The position numbers and the translations under genes were made by a program. DNA of 64,000 nucleotides from Novosphingobium hassiacum (lineage in GTDB: Bacteria; Pseudomonadota; Alphaproteobacteria; Sphingomonadales; Sphingomonadaceae), in contig NZ_JACICY010000002.1 of NCBI RefSeq assembly GCF_014196055.1, positions 384,553-448,552 on the forward strand, given 5' to 3'. Each line of letters starts with the position of its first letter. Positions within the stretch are counted from its first letter, which is position 1. Below, piece by piece: positions 18,017-26,923 of the stretch. The notes under the pieces are model-generated. The model was not told the origin of the DNA and made no database searches. It worked only from the letters and a program-made list of their open reading frames with translations.

Positions 18017-19954
18017 TCAGATCGTCGGGGTCCAGCCCAGAAGATGATCGACGATCCGTTCGGCTGCGGCTTCTGGTGATTCGCGAGTAGTATCTACACG
18101 GATTTCGGCGTTCTCAGGTGCTTCGTAGGGGCTGTCGATGCCGGTGAAGTTCTTGAGTTGCCCGGAACGCGCCTTCTTGTAGAGGCCCTTGACGTCGCGC
18201 CGTTCGGCTTCTTCCAAGGGTGTGTCGATGAACACTTCGAGGAATTCGCCGTCCGCCAGAAGCCCGCGCACCATTTCGCGCTCGGCGCGGAACGGGCTGA
18301 TGAAGGCGGTGAGCACGATGAGGCCAGCGTCGGTCATGAGCCGCGCGACTTCGCCGACGCGGCGGATATTCTCGATGCGATCGGCCTCGGTAAAGCCGAG
18401 ATCCTTGTTGAGGCCGTGGCGGACGTTGTCGCCGTCGAGCAGGAAGGTGTGCTTGCCGAGCGCGTGGAGTTTCTTTTCGACGAGGTTGGCAATGGTCGAC
18501 TTGCCCGAGCCGGAGAGTCCTGTGAACCACAGCACGCCGGGCTTCTGGTTCTTGGACGCGGCATGGGCCTCACGCGTGATGTCGAGCGCCTGCCAATGGA
18601 CGTTCTGGGCGCGGCGAAGGCTGAAATTCAGCATGCCGGCTGCGACCGTGGCATTGGTGATCTTGTCGACCAGCACGAACCCACCGAGCGTGCGGCTCTG
18701 CGTGTAGGGCTCGAACACGATGGGCTTGTCGGTCGCAAGTTCGGCGACGCCGATGGCGTTGAGATCGAGCGTTTTGGCCGCCAGTTGCGACCCAGAGCCG
18801 CCTGCATCGTTGACGTTCACGACGTACTTGGGCGCCTGGACTGTGGCCGAGACGGTCTGCGTGGCGAGCTTGAGCCAGTAGGCACGGCCCGGGATCATGG
18901 CTTCGTCATTGAGCCAGACCAGCGTGGCCTCGAACTGGTCGGCGGCCTGGGGCGGATTGTCTGCGAGCGCAATCACGTCGCCGCGCGAACAATCGACCTC
19001 GTCCGCAAGGCAGATCGTGACCGACTGGCCCGCGACGGCCTGATCAAGATCCGCGTCGAGCGTGACCACGCGCGTGACCGTGCTGGTCTTGCCCGATGGC
19101 AGGACGCGGATCGCATCGCCGGGCTTGACGCTGCCGGTCGCGATCAGGCCTGAGAACCCGCGGAAATCGAGGTTGGGGCGGTTGACCCACTGCGCCGGCA
19201 TGCGGAACGGCTTTTCCGCGTCGGTCGATGCCAGCACCTCGACCGTTTCGAGATGCTCGATCAGCGTCGGGCCGGTGTACCACGGCGTGTTGGCCGAAGC
19301 GGTGGTGATGTTGTCGCCCTTGAAGCCCGAAATGGGCATCGCGGTAAAGCTCTCGATGCCGATGCTGCGCGCGAACTCGGTGTAGTCCTTGACGATCGCG
19401 TCGAAGATCGCCGGGTCGTAATCGACCAGATCCATCTTGTTGACGGCCAGTACGATGTTCCTGATGCCGATCAGGTGGCACAAGTAGCTGTGCCGGCGCG
19501 TCTGGACGAGCACGCCCTTGCGCGCGTCGATCAGGATCACTGCGAGGTCGGCGGTGGAAGCGCCGGTGATCATGTTGCGGGTGTACTGTTCGTGGCCGGG
19601 GCAATCGGCGACGATGAACTTGCGCTTTTCGGTGTTGAAGAAGCGGTAGGCGACATCGATGGTGATGCCCTGTTCGCGTTCGGCGGCAAGGCCATCGACC
19701 AGCAGCGCGAAGTCGATCTCTTCACCTTGTGTGCCCGATTTCCTGGAATCGCTCTCCAGCGCGGCAAGCTGGTCCTCGAAGATCACCTTCGAATCATACA
19801 GCAGTCGCCCGATCAGCGTGGACTTGCCATCGTCCACCGACCCGCAGGTGATGAAGCGCAGCATCGTCTTGTGCTGGTGCTGGTCGAGATAGGCGTCGAT
19901 GTCCTGCGCAATGAGCGCTTCGGTCTGGTAGATCACGTCGGTCTGGTCGGTCAT
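18017..19954 (-). CDS. cysNC: Bifunctional sulfate adenylyltransferase subunit 1 / APS kinase
   Basis: 645-residue fusion. The N-terminal CysN GTPase (about 1-440) has [27 protein letters not shown] and NKMDL, and with CysD makes adenosine 5'-phosphosulfate. The C-terminal APS kinase (about 465-645) has P-loop [26 protein letters not shown] and [10 protein letters not shown], and makes PAPS. Transcribed after cysD; the pair is separated by 124 bp containing a paired palindrome. The combined activity feeds cysteine synthesis and sulfation. Confidence 0.97.
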   Translation of the reverse strand: MTDQTDVIYQTEALIAQDIDAYLDQHQHKTMLRFITCGSVDDGKSTLIGRLLYDSKVIFEDQLAALESDSRKSGTQGEEIDFALLVDGLAAEREQGITIDVAYRFFNTEKRKFIVADCPGHEQYTRNMITGASTADLAVILIDARKGVLVQTRRHSYLCHLIGIRNIVLAVNKMDLVDYDPAIFDAIVKDYTEFARSIGIESFTAMPISGFKGDNITTASANTPWYTGPTLIEHLETVEVLASTDAEKPFRMPAQWVNRPNLDFRGFSGLIATGSVKPGDAIRVLPSGKTSTVTRVVTLDADLDQAVAGQSVTICLADEVDCSRGDVIALADNPPQAADQFEATLVWLNDEAMIPGRAYWLKLATQTVSATVQAPKYVVNVNDAGGSGSQLAAKTLDLNAIGVAELATDKPIVFEPYTQSRTLGGFVLVDKITNATVAAGMLNFSLRRAQNVHWQALDITREAHAASKNQKPGVLWFTGLSGSGKSTIANLVEKKLHALGKHTFLLDGDNVRHGLNKDLGFTEADRIENIRRVGEVARLMTDAGLIVLTAFISPFRAEREMVRGLLADGEFLEVFIDTPLEEAERRDVKGLYKKARSGQLKNFTGIDSPYEAPENAEIRVDTTRESPEAAAERIVDHLLGWTPTI

Positions 19955-19973
19955 TTCTTGATCCCTCCAAGTC

Positions 19974-20071
19974 CCCCTCCCGCTTGCGGGAGGGGTTAGG
20001 GGTGGGCCTGTTCAGGCAAATGTATTCGGGTGAGACTGCCCACCCCCGCCCCCTCCCGCAAGCGGGAGGGG
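19974..20071. repeat. Paired palindromic element between cysD and cysNC
   Basis: Palindromes 19974-19995 and 20050-20071 with arms CCCCTCCCGC/GCGGGAGGGG. Inner inverted arms (TTAGGGGTGGGC near the first, GCCCACCCCC near the second) let the whole 98-bp unit fold into one long hairpin. It lies inside an operon, so it could affect mRNA stability or the cysD:cysNC ratio. Confidence 0.9.
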
Positions 20072-20078
20072 AGAAGCG

Positions 20079-20987
20079 TCAAAAGTACCCCTGCTGCTTT
20101 TTCACTTCCATGCCGGCACCGCCCGCATCCTTGTCGATCGCGCGGCCCTGGCGTTCGCTGGTGGTGGTCAGCAGCGTTTCCTGAATGACCTCGGGAAGTG
20201 TCTTGGCGGTGCTTTCGACCGCGCCGGTGAGCGGATAGCAGCCGAGCGTGCGGAAGCGGATCGAGCGCATCACCGGTTCTTCGCCGGGCAGCAGCGGGAA
20301 GCGCTCGTCGTCGACCATCAGCAGCATGCCGTCACGCTCGACCGTCGGGCGCATGTCGGCCATGTACAGCGGCACGATCGGCACGTCGTTGAGGTGGATG
20401 TACTGCCAGATGTCGAGCTCGGTCCAATTCGAGATCGGGAAGGCGCGGATCGATTCGCCCTTGTTTTTCCGCGCGTTGTAGAGGTTCCACAGCTCGGGGC
20501 GCTGGTTCTTTGGGTCCCAGCCGTGGCTGGCGCTGCGGAACGAGAGGATGCGCTCCTTGGCGCGGCTCTTTTCCTCGTCGCGCCGTGCGCCGCCAAAGGC
20601 CGCGTCGAAGCCATACTTGTCGAGCGCCTGCTTCAACCCTTCGGTCTTCCACATGTCGGTGTGGAGTGCGCCGTGATCGAACGGATTGATCCCGCGCTCT
20701 GCCGCCTCGGGGTTCTGGTAGACCAGCAGTTCCATGCCGCTTTCCGTGGCCATGCGGTCGCGCAGCTTGTACATTTCCTTGAACTTCCACGTCGTATCGA
20801 CATGGAGCAGCGGGAATGGCGGCGGCGAGGGGTAGAACGCCTTGCGGGCCAAGTGCAGCATCACCGCGCTGTCCTTGCCCACCGAATAGAGCATGACCGG
20901 GCGCTCGGCCTCGGCCACGACCTCGCGCATGATATGGATCGCTTCGGCTTCGAGGCGCTGCAAGTGAGTGAGAACAGGACTGGTCAT
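20079..20987 (-). CDS. cysD: Sulfate adenylyltransferase subunit 2
   Basis: 302-residue PP-loop ATP pyrophosphatase-fold subunit of ATP sulfurylase, partner of CysN. The PP motif [33 protein letters not shown] and the C-terminal [11 protein letters not shown] are diagnostic. The ATG at 20987 ([16 protein letters not shown]) matches the family N-terminus; the frame continues open upstream but without similarity. It leads cysD-cysNC-DUF2061. Confidence 0.97.
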   Translation of the reverse strand: MTSPVLTHLQRLEAEAIHIMREVVAEAERPVMLYSVGKDSAVMLHLARKAFYPSPPPFPLLHVDTTWKFKEMYKLRDRMATESGMELLVYQNPEAAERGINPFDHGALHTDMWKTEGLKQALDKYGFDAAFGGARRDEEKSRAKERILSFRSASHGWDPKNQRPELWNLYNARKNKGESIRAFPISNWTELDIWQYIHLNDVPIVPLYMADMRPTVERDGMLLMVDDERFPLLPGEEPVMRSIRFRTLGCYPLTGAVESTAKTLPEVIQETLLTTTSERQGRAIDKDAGGAGMEVKKQQGYF

Positions 20988-21048
20988 TGCGACGGCTTCG
21001 CTCCGCTGTTGCGTGAGCGTTGAATGGTTTCGGGGGCCTCCGGTCGAT

Positions 21049-21064
21049 ACTCCCATATGGGAGT
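21049..21064. promoter_or_regulatory. 16-bp palindrome upstream of cysD
   Basis: ACTCCCATATGGGAGT is a perfect 16-bp palindrome about 62 bp upstream of the cysD start, in the divergent region with the ribonuclease D gene. A partial copy (GTATGGGAT, 21069-21077) follows. Position and symmetry suggest an operator for sulfate-assimilation control; the regulator is unknown. Confidence 0.5.
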
Positions 21065-21173
21065 GAGTCGTATGGGATCTCTTTATTGCCACGAAGCGCG
21101 GGTTCGTCCGCTGGCCCAGCCTTGAGCGAGACAAGAGCTTGCCGCCGCCATGGCAACCGCCTAAGCGCAGTGA

Positions 21174-21791
21174 ATGGCCGTATATTTCCACGAAGAAGAC
21201 CTTCCCGAGGGCGTTCTTGCGCCCGGTCCGGTTGCCGTCGATACCGAAACCATGGGGCTGATCACCCCGCGTGATCGCCTGTGCCTCGTCCAGATTTCGG
21301 ACGGCGGGGGCGACGAGCACCTCGTGCGGTTCGCAGCCGGCAGCGATTACGCGGCGCCGAACCTGAAGGCGGTGCTGGCCGATCCCGCGCGGATCAAGCT
21401 GTACCACTTCGCCCGGTTCGATCTGGCGGCCATCGAGCATTACCTCGGCGTGACTGCCGCGCCGGTGTTCTGCACCAAGATCGCATCGAAGATGGTGCGC
21501 ACCTATACCGACCGTCACGGCCTCAAGGACTTGGTGCGCGAACTGCTGGGCAAGGAGATTTCCAAGCAGCAGCAGTCGAGCGACTGGGGCGCCCCGGTGC
21601 TGAGCGACGCGCAGCAGGAATATGCCGCGTCCGATGTGCGCCACTTGCACGCGATGCACACGATCCTGATCGAGCGGCTTGCGCGTGAGCACCGTACCGA
21701 GATGGCGCAGGCATGCTTCGATTTCCTGCCCGTTCGCGCGCGGCTCGATCTGGCTGGCTGGGCCGATCGCGATATCTTCAGCCACGAGTAA
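21174..21791 (+). CDS. Ribonuclease D-like 3'-5' exonuclease
   Basis: 205-residue DEDDy exonuclease domain. [10 protein letters not shown] carries the DxE motif, [13 protein letters not shown] the second Asp, and [13 protein letters not shown] the Yx3D motif. It is half the length of RNase D because the HRDC domains are absent, the usual short alphaproteobacterial form. It probably trims structured RNA 3' ends. Placement before lptC and lptA is common in this group. Confidence 0.9.
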   Translation: MAVYFHEEDLPEGVLAPGPVAVDTETMGLITPRDRLCLVQISDGGGDEHLVRFAAGSDYAAPNLKAVLADPARIKLYHFARFDLAAIEHYLGVTAAPVFCTKIASKMVRTYTDRHGLKDLVRELLGKEISKQQQSSDWGAPVLSDAQQEYAASDVRHLHAMHTILIERLAREHRTEMAQACFDFLPVRARLDLAGWADRDIFSHE

Positions 21792-21815
21792 GGTGCGAGG
21801 GACAAGGCTGCTGCG

Positions 21816-22460
21816 ATGACCGAGCAAGCCGACATCATGCGGACGCAACGGCGCGGTTTTGCCGCGCCAGGCGGATTCCACGACAAGCTCGTCCATTTCC
21901 TGGCGCGCGCCTTGCCTGCGGCGGTCGGCGCACTGCTGGCGGTAATGATCATCGCGCCGTTATCGCCGCGCGGTGAGATCAGCTTCCTGCTCGACCGGCG
22001 CAAGGTCGCGGTGCTCGAAGACCGCATGCAGGTGTCGAGCGCGATGTATCGTGGGCTGGACGATTCAGGACGCAGCTTTTCGGTGACGGCAGGGTCTGCG
22101 GTGCAGAAGACGCGCACCGTCCCGCAGATCCGGCTGGACCAGTTGACCGCGCGCATCCTGCTTGACGATGGGCCCGCCATGTTGACCGCGGGGCGGGGCG
22201 ACTACAACTTCGACCGCGAGATCGTCGATGTGGTCGGGCCGATCAATTTTCAGACGGCAGGCGGCTACCGGATGACCACGACCAACGTGGATATCGATCT
22301 GGGGGCAAAGCGGCTGCAGAGCCGTGGTCCGGTAGAGGGACGTATTCCGGCTGGTACGTTTTCGGCAGACGCGATAAGCGCCGACTTGTCCGAGCGATCC
22401 GTCACACTCGAAGGCAATGCCCGCCTTCGCATGGTGCCGGGCAAGATGCAGATGCCATGA
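21816..22460 (+). CDS. lptC: LPS export protein LptC
   Basis: 214-residue bitopic inner-membrane protein of the Lpt bridge that passes lipopolysaccharide from LptBFG to LptA. A single membrane segment ([17 protein letters not shown]) is followed by a periplasmic beta-jellyroll with repeating short strands. Overlaps lptA by an ATGA. Identification rests on architecture and position next to lptA; sequence is divergent as usual for LptC. Confidence 0.85.
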   Translation: MTEQADIMRTQRRGFAAPGGFHDKLVHFLARALPAAVGALLAVMIIAPLSPRGEISFLLDRRKVAVLEDRMQVSSAMYRGLDDSGRSFSVTAGSAVQKTRTVPQIRLDQLTARILLDDGPAMLTAGRGDYNFDREIVDVVGPINFQTAGGYRMTTTNVDIDLGAKRLQSRGPVEGRIPAGTFSADAISADLSERSVTLEGNARLRMVPGKMQMP

Positions 22461-23032
22461 GAGACACAACCCGAGGCGGGAACCCCATGACCACGATCGA
22501 GATCATTCGCGCTGCCCGTCCCCTGCGCATGGCGGCTTTGGGCTTTGCCGGATCGGCCGCGCTCGTCGCTGGAGCGCAGCACCTGTTCGCGCAAGCGATT
22601 GCCAACCACAACAGCAACGCGCCGGTTAATTACGAGGCCGATCGTATCGAGGTGCAGGACAAGGCCAAGCGTGTTGTCCTGTCGGGCAACGTCGACATCG
22701 CGCAGTCCGACTTGCGCATGCGCGCGGCGCGCACGACCGTGGCCTATACCGATGCAAACGGGATCAAGATCGACCGGATCGACGCCAACGGCGGGGTGCA
22801 GGTGACGCGCGGCAACGAGAACGCACGCGGCGACGTGGCGGTCTACGATTTCAACCGCAACGTCATCACGATGACGGGCAATGTCGCGCTGCGTCGCAGC
22901 GGCGACACGCTGAATGGCGGACGTCTGGTGATCGATCTCGATTCGGGATTGTCGAGTGTCGATGGCAGGGCGGGAGCCGGTGGTAGCGGCGGCCGTGTCT
23001 CGGGCACGTTCAACGTCAAACAGCAGAACTGA
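22457..23032 (+). CDS. lptA: LPS transport periplasmic protein LptA
   Basis: 191-residue OstA-like periplasmic protein. Signal peptide (about 1-46 from the overlapping ATG, or shorter from the ATG at 22487) is followed by YEADRIEVQDKAKRVVLSGNVDI and VYDFNRNVITMTGNVALRRSGD, the repeated beta-jellyroll strands that bind lipid A. lptB, which normally follows, is absent; the next genes are on the other strand. Confidence 0.92.
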   Translation: MRDTTRGGNPMTTIEIIRAARPLRMAALGFAGSAALVAGAQHLFAQAIANHNSNAPVNYEADRIEVQDKAKRVVLSGNVDIAQSDLRMRAARTTVAYTDANGIKIDRIDANGGVQVTRGNENARGDVAVYDFNRNVITMTGNVALRRSGDTLNGGRLVIDLDSGLSSVDGRAGAGGSGGRVSGTFNVKQQN

Positions 23033-23044
23033 AGACGCAACCGG

Positions 23045-23758
23045 TCAGCCGGGCGTGCAGTTGCTCACCGCCGGGCTGATGGCTGCAAGCTCTGCGACCA
23101 TTTTGCGTCCGTTGTAAAATTGCTGCAGCCGCGTTGTTGCGCGGCAATCCAGTCGGATGCCTTTGGCGGCAGCGAGCGCAACCGTCTGGGCGAGCTCGAC
23201 CGGTGCGGATTGCGGCACTGTGGCCAGAAACGAGGACGTCCAGCGACCGCCTGAGCCGAGCGTCTCAGCCAGCGCGGCACGTCCCTCGGGCTTGGCGAGC
23301 AATTGCGCGGTCAGATCGCGCAGCGGCGCCTGATTGTCCTGCAGCGCCCACATCGCCGCCAGTCGGCGCGCGGATTCACCCGCATCCCCGGCATTGAATG
23401 CGATCGCGAACATGGCCTGCTGAGCGATCGGGTCTCGCCAGCCGCGTCGCGCTGCAGCCTGTACCAGCAGTCCCGATTTCTCGCTCTTGCCGACGCGTTC
23501 CTCTGCAATAGCGAGCAGGGACAGGTGTTCGGAAGGCACCGGGCGACGCCGCACCAGCAATTGCGCGTCCTGCAAAGCCATTGCAGGCGAATCGGACCGG
23601 ACGGTCGAGCTGACAAGCTGCTCTTGCGCGAAGCTGCGAAACGGCGTCGGCACGAGCGTCGCAAGCTGCGGGATCCGGCGCGAGGCGCGATCGAGTTCCG
23701 CTCCGCTTGCCGCGATTGCCAGCACCGCTATCAGGCATAGCCACAGCGCGCGCATCAT
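23045..23758 (-). CDS. Hypothetical exported helical-repeat protein
   Basis: 237-residue protein with an N-terminal hydrophobic signal (ALWLCLIAVLAIAAS) and an Ala-rich helical body resembling degenerate TPR-like repeats (ALQDAQLLVRRRPVPSEHLSLLAIAEE...). Two Cys residues occur near the C-terminus. ATGATG gives two possible starts at 23758 and 23755; the first overlaps the stop of the O-antigen ligase-like gene, so the pair is probably co-translated. Likely a surface-polysaccharide accessory protein by context only. Confidence 0.75.
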   Translation of the reverse strand: MMRALWLCLIAVLAIAASGAELDRASRRIPQLATLVPTPFRSFAQEQLVSSTVRSDSPAMALQDAQLLVRRRPVPSEHLSLLAIAEERVGKSEKSGLLVQAAARRGWRDPIAQQAMFAIAFNAGDAGESARRLAAMWALQDNQAPLRDLTAQLLAKPEGRAALAETLGSGGRWTSSFLATVPQSAPVELAQTVALAAAKGIRLDCRATTRLQQFYNGRKMVAELAAISPAVSNCTPG

Positions 23759-25095
23759 GCCGGCTCCTCCGAGCGGGGCGAAGCCGATCGGCGGCTACGG
23801 ACCGGCGCTAGCAGAACTATCGCCAGAGCCGCGAGGCACAGCATCGTCTGGTTTCGCAACGGGTAGTCGAGCACCGACTGCAACGCGATCGCAAGCAGGA
23901 TGCCGGCCCCCGAGAGCGCGGGCCATCGTTGCGCAGTTGCCATTGCACGCGCCGCTGCGACCCCGATCCACAAGACCCAGGCAGCCAGTACCGCAAGGCC
24001 GATTGCTCCGGCTTCGATCGCGAGCTCCAGATAGTCGTTATGCGCGCGTCCGGCACGACGCGGGGATATGTTCTCAAGCGATTCGTCTGCCTGGAATACC
24101 TCGTCGAACGTCGCCATTCCTGCACCGACGGGCCAGTAGCGCCGAGCGGTAAAATTCGCATCGTCCCAGATCAGCGGGCGCTGGTCCTCGGTATTTTCGA
24201 AACGCGCCAGAACGCTGTCGAGGCGGGTGCCGCTGCTCATCGTGGCCAAGCCTGCAATTGCGACCAGCGCAACCCCGGCGACCAGCAGCATGCGGCCCGC
24301 CGGTTGCCCGCCGGCCTGCGGCTTTGCAGGTCGGAACCGCAGGCTCGCAAAATGGACGGCATAAAGCGCCAGTGGAATGGCCAGCAGCACGAGGCCGGTG
24401 CGCGACTGGGTTAGCACGACGCCGACGCCGAGCAGTAGCGCGGCGCTGAACTTGGCCAGGCCGGGCGCCGACAGGAGCCGCGAAGGCGCAAGCGTGGCCA
24501 TCAGGATCAGGCAACAGACAAGGAAAATGGCCGTGGAATTGCGGTTGGCAAAAAATCCGAACAGAACGCCCGGCATCTCGTTTTCGACGTAGAGAATTCC
24601 CGCACCGCCGCCCAGAACCTGGACCGATCCCAGCACGATGTTGAGCAAGCCGAGGCCGATCACCACCAGCACTGCGCGCGCCAGGCCATCGTCGGGACAG
24701 CGCCAGCCGAGTACCACGACTGCGAAGGGTGCGAGCAGGCCGATGAATGCAACAAAGGTTCGCGCGCTGTCGACCGACATTGCAAACCAGCCAGGACCGC
24801 CCGCTGCGGCCAGCGATTCCGCGACCAGTTCCCGGCCGGGAAGGGCGGTCCAGACAGAGGCCGGAAGGGGCAGGATCTGTAGTAACGGCACGCACAGCGA
24901 CATGACAACGAGCGCGACGAGAACCGGCGGTCCTTCGCGGAAGAAGTCGCGGACTGCAGAGTAGTTCAGCGCCAGCAAGCCGAGAGCGAACAACTGAACC
25001 ACAAGGTTCGAGAGGCCGTAGGCGACTCCGCCGCCGCCCATGATGACGGCGACGATCAACAGAGCGCTAAGCTGGTTGGCGCGGGTCTTGAGCAT
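23755..25095 (-). CDS. O-antigen ligase / polymerase family membrane protein
   Basis: 446-residue polytopic protein with about eleven hydrophobic segments and a large periplasmic loop around residues 300-350 containing RRYWPVGAGMATFDEVFQ and RAHNDYLELAIEAGAIGLAVL. The HNDYLE motif is the hallmark of the Wzy_C/O-antigen ligase superfamily, which transfers or polymerises lipid-linked glycans. Whether it is a WaaL ligase or a Wzy polymerase cannot be decided here. It is followed by a coupled exported protein gene. Confidence 0.88.
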   Translation of the reverse strand: MLKTRANQLSALLIVAVIMGGGGVAYGLSNLVVQLFALGLLALNYSAVRDFFREGPPVLVALVVMSLCVPLLQILPLPASVWTALPGRELVAESLAAAGGPGWFAMSVDSARTFVAFIGLLAPFAVVVLGWRCPDDGLARAVLVVIGLGLLNIVLGSVQVLGGGAGILYVENEMPGVLFGFFANRNSTAIFLVCCLILMATLAPSRLLSAPGLAKFSAALLLGVGVVLTQSRTGLVLLAIPLALYAVHFASLRFRPAKPQAGGQPAGRMLLVAGVALVAIAGLATMSSGTRLDSVLARFENTEDQRPLIWDDANFTARRYWPVGAGMATFDEVFQADESLENISPRRAGRAHNDYLELAIEAGAIGLAVLAAWVLWIGVAAARAMATAQRWPALSGAGILLAIALQSVLDYPLRNQTMLCLAALAIVLLAPVRSRRSASPRSEEPA

Positions 25096-25180
25096 GGCGG
25101 TTGATTGACCGGTTGGGGCCGAGGGTCAAGCTAATCTGGCTGAAGCCCGAGCGATCGTTTGCAGACACATATTCCAGACA

Positions 25181-25214
25181 AAGAGAACCCGGCCACCATT
25201 GCTGGTGCCCGGGT
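25181..25214 (-). terminator. Probable terminator of the 85-residue protein gene
   Basis: On the minus strand a 12-bp stem (ACCCGGGCACCA with TGGTGGCCGGGT, one mismatch, GCAA loop) is followed by TCTCTTT. It lies 17 bp beyond the stop of the small gene. Confidence 0.6.
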
Positions 25215-25230
25215 CAACTTGTAACCGAAA

Positions 25231-25488
25231 TCAGTTCGCGCCGTTCGACTTTGCGTCGAGCGCGCGCGAAAGACCGTAGGCAGCAGCGCCGCCCGAAAGC
25301 AGAATGATAACCCAGATAGCGGGCTTCAGACCGTTTTCATCATCAACCTTGGACGACGAGCGGCTCGCCGAGTAACCGGTCGTCGGGTAAACCGAGGACG
25401 AAGCAGCGCGAGTGCCAGCCTGAGCAGCGATCGGTGCGACGAGCAACGAACCAGCTGCAAGTGCCGACGCAATCCGGGAAAACTTCAT
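25231..25488 (-). CDS. Small exported membrane-anchored hypothetical protein
   Basis: 85-residue protein with a clear signal peptide (MKFSRIASALAAGSLLVAPIAAQA), a Ser/Arg-rich linker (SVYPTTGYSASRSSSKV) and a C-terminal hydrophobic segment (PAIWVIILLSGGAAAYGLSRAL). AGGAGATTAATT before the ATG is an excellent ribosome binding site. Similar little proteins are common beside exopolysaccharide genes in sphingomonads, but the function is unknown. It is divergent from the lasso cluster. Confidence 0.82.
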   Translation of the reverse strand: MKFSRIASALAAGSLLVAPIAAQAGTRAASSSVYPTTGYSASRSSSKVDDENGLKPAIWVIILLSGGAAAYGLSRALDAKSNGAN

Positions 25489-25703
25489 AATTAATCTCCT
25501 AAAGCAGTAGCACTTACGTTTACCGCCCTCTCAATGCCGCCGATACCGCAATGCAAAATGATTCGCAACCTTTAGTAAGTAGTTCACCTGAATTTCACCA
25601 GTTTTGGCAAGGTTCCGGCAAGGGAGTGCCTGGCGGTCAAGCCATAACCTGTTCCAACATGGAAGTTTTATGCGCTAGCTCACACATCCAAGGTTTTGCA
25701 CGA

Positions 25704-25720
25704 CCGGACAGGGTGTCCGG
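25704..25720 (+). promoter_or_regulatory. Hairpin in the leader of the lasso-cluster kinase gene
   Basis: CCGGACA (25704-25710) and TGTCCGG (25714-25720) form a perfect 7-bp stem with a GGG loop, followed 13 nt later by TTTTT. It sits in the 277-bp divergent region, 45 bp before the kinase ATG, and could act as an attenuator or a leader structure. The rest of this region is AT-richer than the genes and no other element is clear. Confidence 0.4.
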
Positions 25721-25765
25721 CAGAAGAATGTTGCTTTTTGCGATGCACGCGGCGAACTGGCCAGC

Positions 25766-26644
25766 ATGCCGGAACCAACAGAATACGCACAGATTGCCGA
25801 CGCGAATGCTGCCCTCGCTCGGTTGCAGAGCGAAATGCAGGTCGAATTCGGTCCTGTACCCGTTTCCATCGAAGGTGAATTTCTTGACGATGGGGACGGT
25901 TTTATCGTTTCTTCTCAAGAGTTTCTATTTACGACTTGGGAAGACGTACGATTTCACTACCGCAAAGGGCGCGGGCTGACTGTGCAATTGCCTCCCGCTG
26001 GTCTTGATACGGACTTCGAGTTGTTTTTGTGGGGTACCGTGTTCGGAACGGTCGCCTGGCTCAACGATTATGTGCCGCTTCACGCCAGCGCGGTCGATGT
26101 CGGCGGGCGGGTGGTGGCGTTTACCGCAGACTCAGGCGGGGGCAAATCGACGCTGGCGGCATCGCTGGCGGCCCGCGGACTGCCTCATGTCTGCGACGAC
26201 ACGCTTGTTGTTGCACTGCAGCCAAATGGGGTGATGGCCTTGCCCGATGCCAAGCCGCTCAAGCTATGGGACGACGCTCTGGGTCTGGCCAGTTCGACGG
26301 CGCTACGGCCGGTCTATTCAATGCCGGGCAAGAACTACGCCGATCCCGCGCGCAAAGCGACCGGGCCGCTGCCACTGACCGATCTCGTGTTCCTCGAGCG
26401 CGGAGAAAAGGTTGCGTTCGAGCCGGTTACCGGAGCGGCAAAACTCGCGCTGCTGCCTGCTACCCTCTATCGTGGGTTCGTGCATGTCGCGCGTGGCGAT
26501 CGCGCGCTGCACGAGCAGTTCCTGATGACGTTAACCTCTCAGGTTCGCGTGTGGCGATTGTTCCGTCCGTTTGATTCGCACCGTTTCGGAGAGGATGTCG
26601 ACACGATCAAGGCAATCCTTTGCGGCGAGTCTTGGGGCGGTTAA
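25766..26644 (+). CDS. HPr kinase-like serine kinase of lasso-peptide cluster (K)
   Basis: 292-residue protein with the HprK C-terminal kinase fold. Residues 103-112 VPLHASAVDV are followed by Walker A TADSGGGKSTLAA (about 120-132) and the acidic CDDTLVVA (143-150). The N-terminal HPr-binding regulatory domain of true HprK is absent. In the paeninodin family such kinases phosphorylate the C-terminal Ser of the precursor peptide; the precursor here ends in Ser, which fits. The ATG at 25766 is the first Met in frame, with a weak ribosome binding site. It is the first gene of the cluster, 116 bp before the precursor. Confidence 0.85.
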   Translation: MPEPTEYAQIADANAALARLQSEMQVEFGPVPVSIEGEFLDDGDGFIVSSQEFLFTTWEDVRFHYRKGRGLTVQLPPAGLDTDFELFLWGTVFGTVAWLNDYVPLHASAVDVGGRVVAFTADSGGGKSTLAASLAARGLPHVCDDTLVVALQPNGVMALPDAKPLKLWDDALGLASSTALRPVYSMPGKNYADPARKATGPLPLTDLVFLERGEKVAFEPVTGAAKLALLPATLYRGFVHVARGDRALHEQFLMTLTSQVRVWRLFRPFDSHRFGEDVDTIKAILCGESWGG

Positions 26645-26685
26645 GAGTATGAATTAACAACACATAACTGATCTTTCATTCTTGG

Positions 26686-26714
26686 TTGCTTCGCAGGCGC
26701 AACAAATGTACAAC
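26686..26714 (+). promoter_or_regulatory. Putative promoter of the lasso precursor gene
   Basis: TTGCTT (26686-26691) and TACAAC (26709-26714) are separated by 17 bp in an AT-rich gap between the kinase and precursor genes. This would start transcription about 40 nt before the precursor ATG and give the precursor its own, possibly stronger, expression. It is a consensus match only. Confidence 0.4.
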
Positions 26715-26760
26715 ATAAGCATTGGTTTTCAGGTTGTTAACTAAAGTTAGGGGTTCAAAC

Positions 26761-26895
26761 ATGGCTCAGATGAATAACGACAGCGCCAAGACTTGGTCGG
26801 CTCCGGTTCTTGAAGAACTGACGATCGATCTTTCGGCGATTGCTGCCAAGAACCAGCCGGGCAACGACGGCAGTGGTGGCAAGACCAAGAGCTGA
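26761..26895 (+). CDS. Lasso peptide precursor (A), 44 residues
   Basis: Starts MAQMNNDSAKTWSAPVLEEL and ends ...AIAAKNQPGNDGSGGKTKS. Trp12, Pro15 and Leu17 match the conserved Y/W-x2-P-x-L of lasso leaders. Using their normal spacing to the cleavage site (-17, -14, -12) puts core residue 1 at Ala29. That makes Asp36 the eighth core residue, so an Ala1-Asp8 isopeptide ring is possible. The predicted core is AKNQPGNDGSGGKTKS. The usual Thr at -2 is Ile27, and the tail lacks aromatic plug residues. The C-terminal Ser44 is a plausible kinase target. AGGGG lies nine bases before the ATG. It is followed 28 bp later by the PqqD-like gene. Confidence 0.82.
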   Translation: MAQMNNDSAKTWSAPVLEELTIDLSAIAAKNQPGNDGSGGKTKS

Positions 26896-26923
26896 TCTTC
26901 GTTACTGTCGGATTGTTTGCCAG

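Noticed and set aside
25551..25979. 142-codon + strand frame before and into the lasso kinase gene
   Set aside because: Overlaps the kinase start in another frame, has no leader-like or enzymatic features, and is unlikely to be an extra precursor.
26706..26744. Possible 12-codon second precursor (MYNISIGFQVVN)
   Set aside because: No leader motif, no acidic ring residue and no ribosome binding site; chance ATG in AT-rich DNA.
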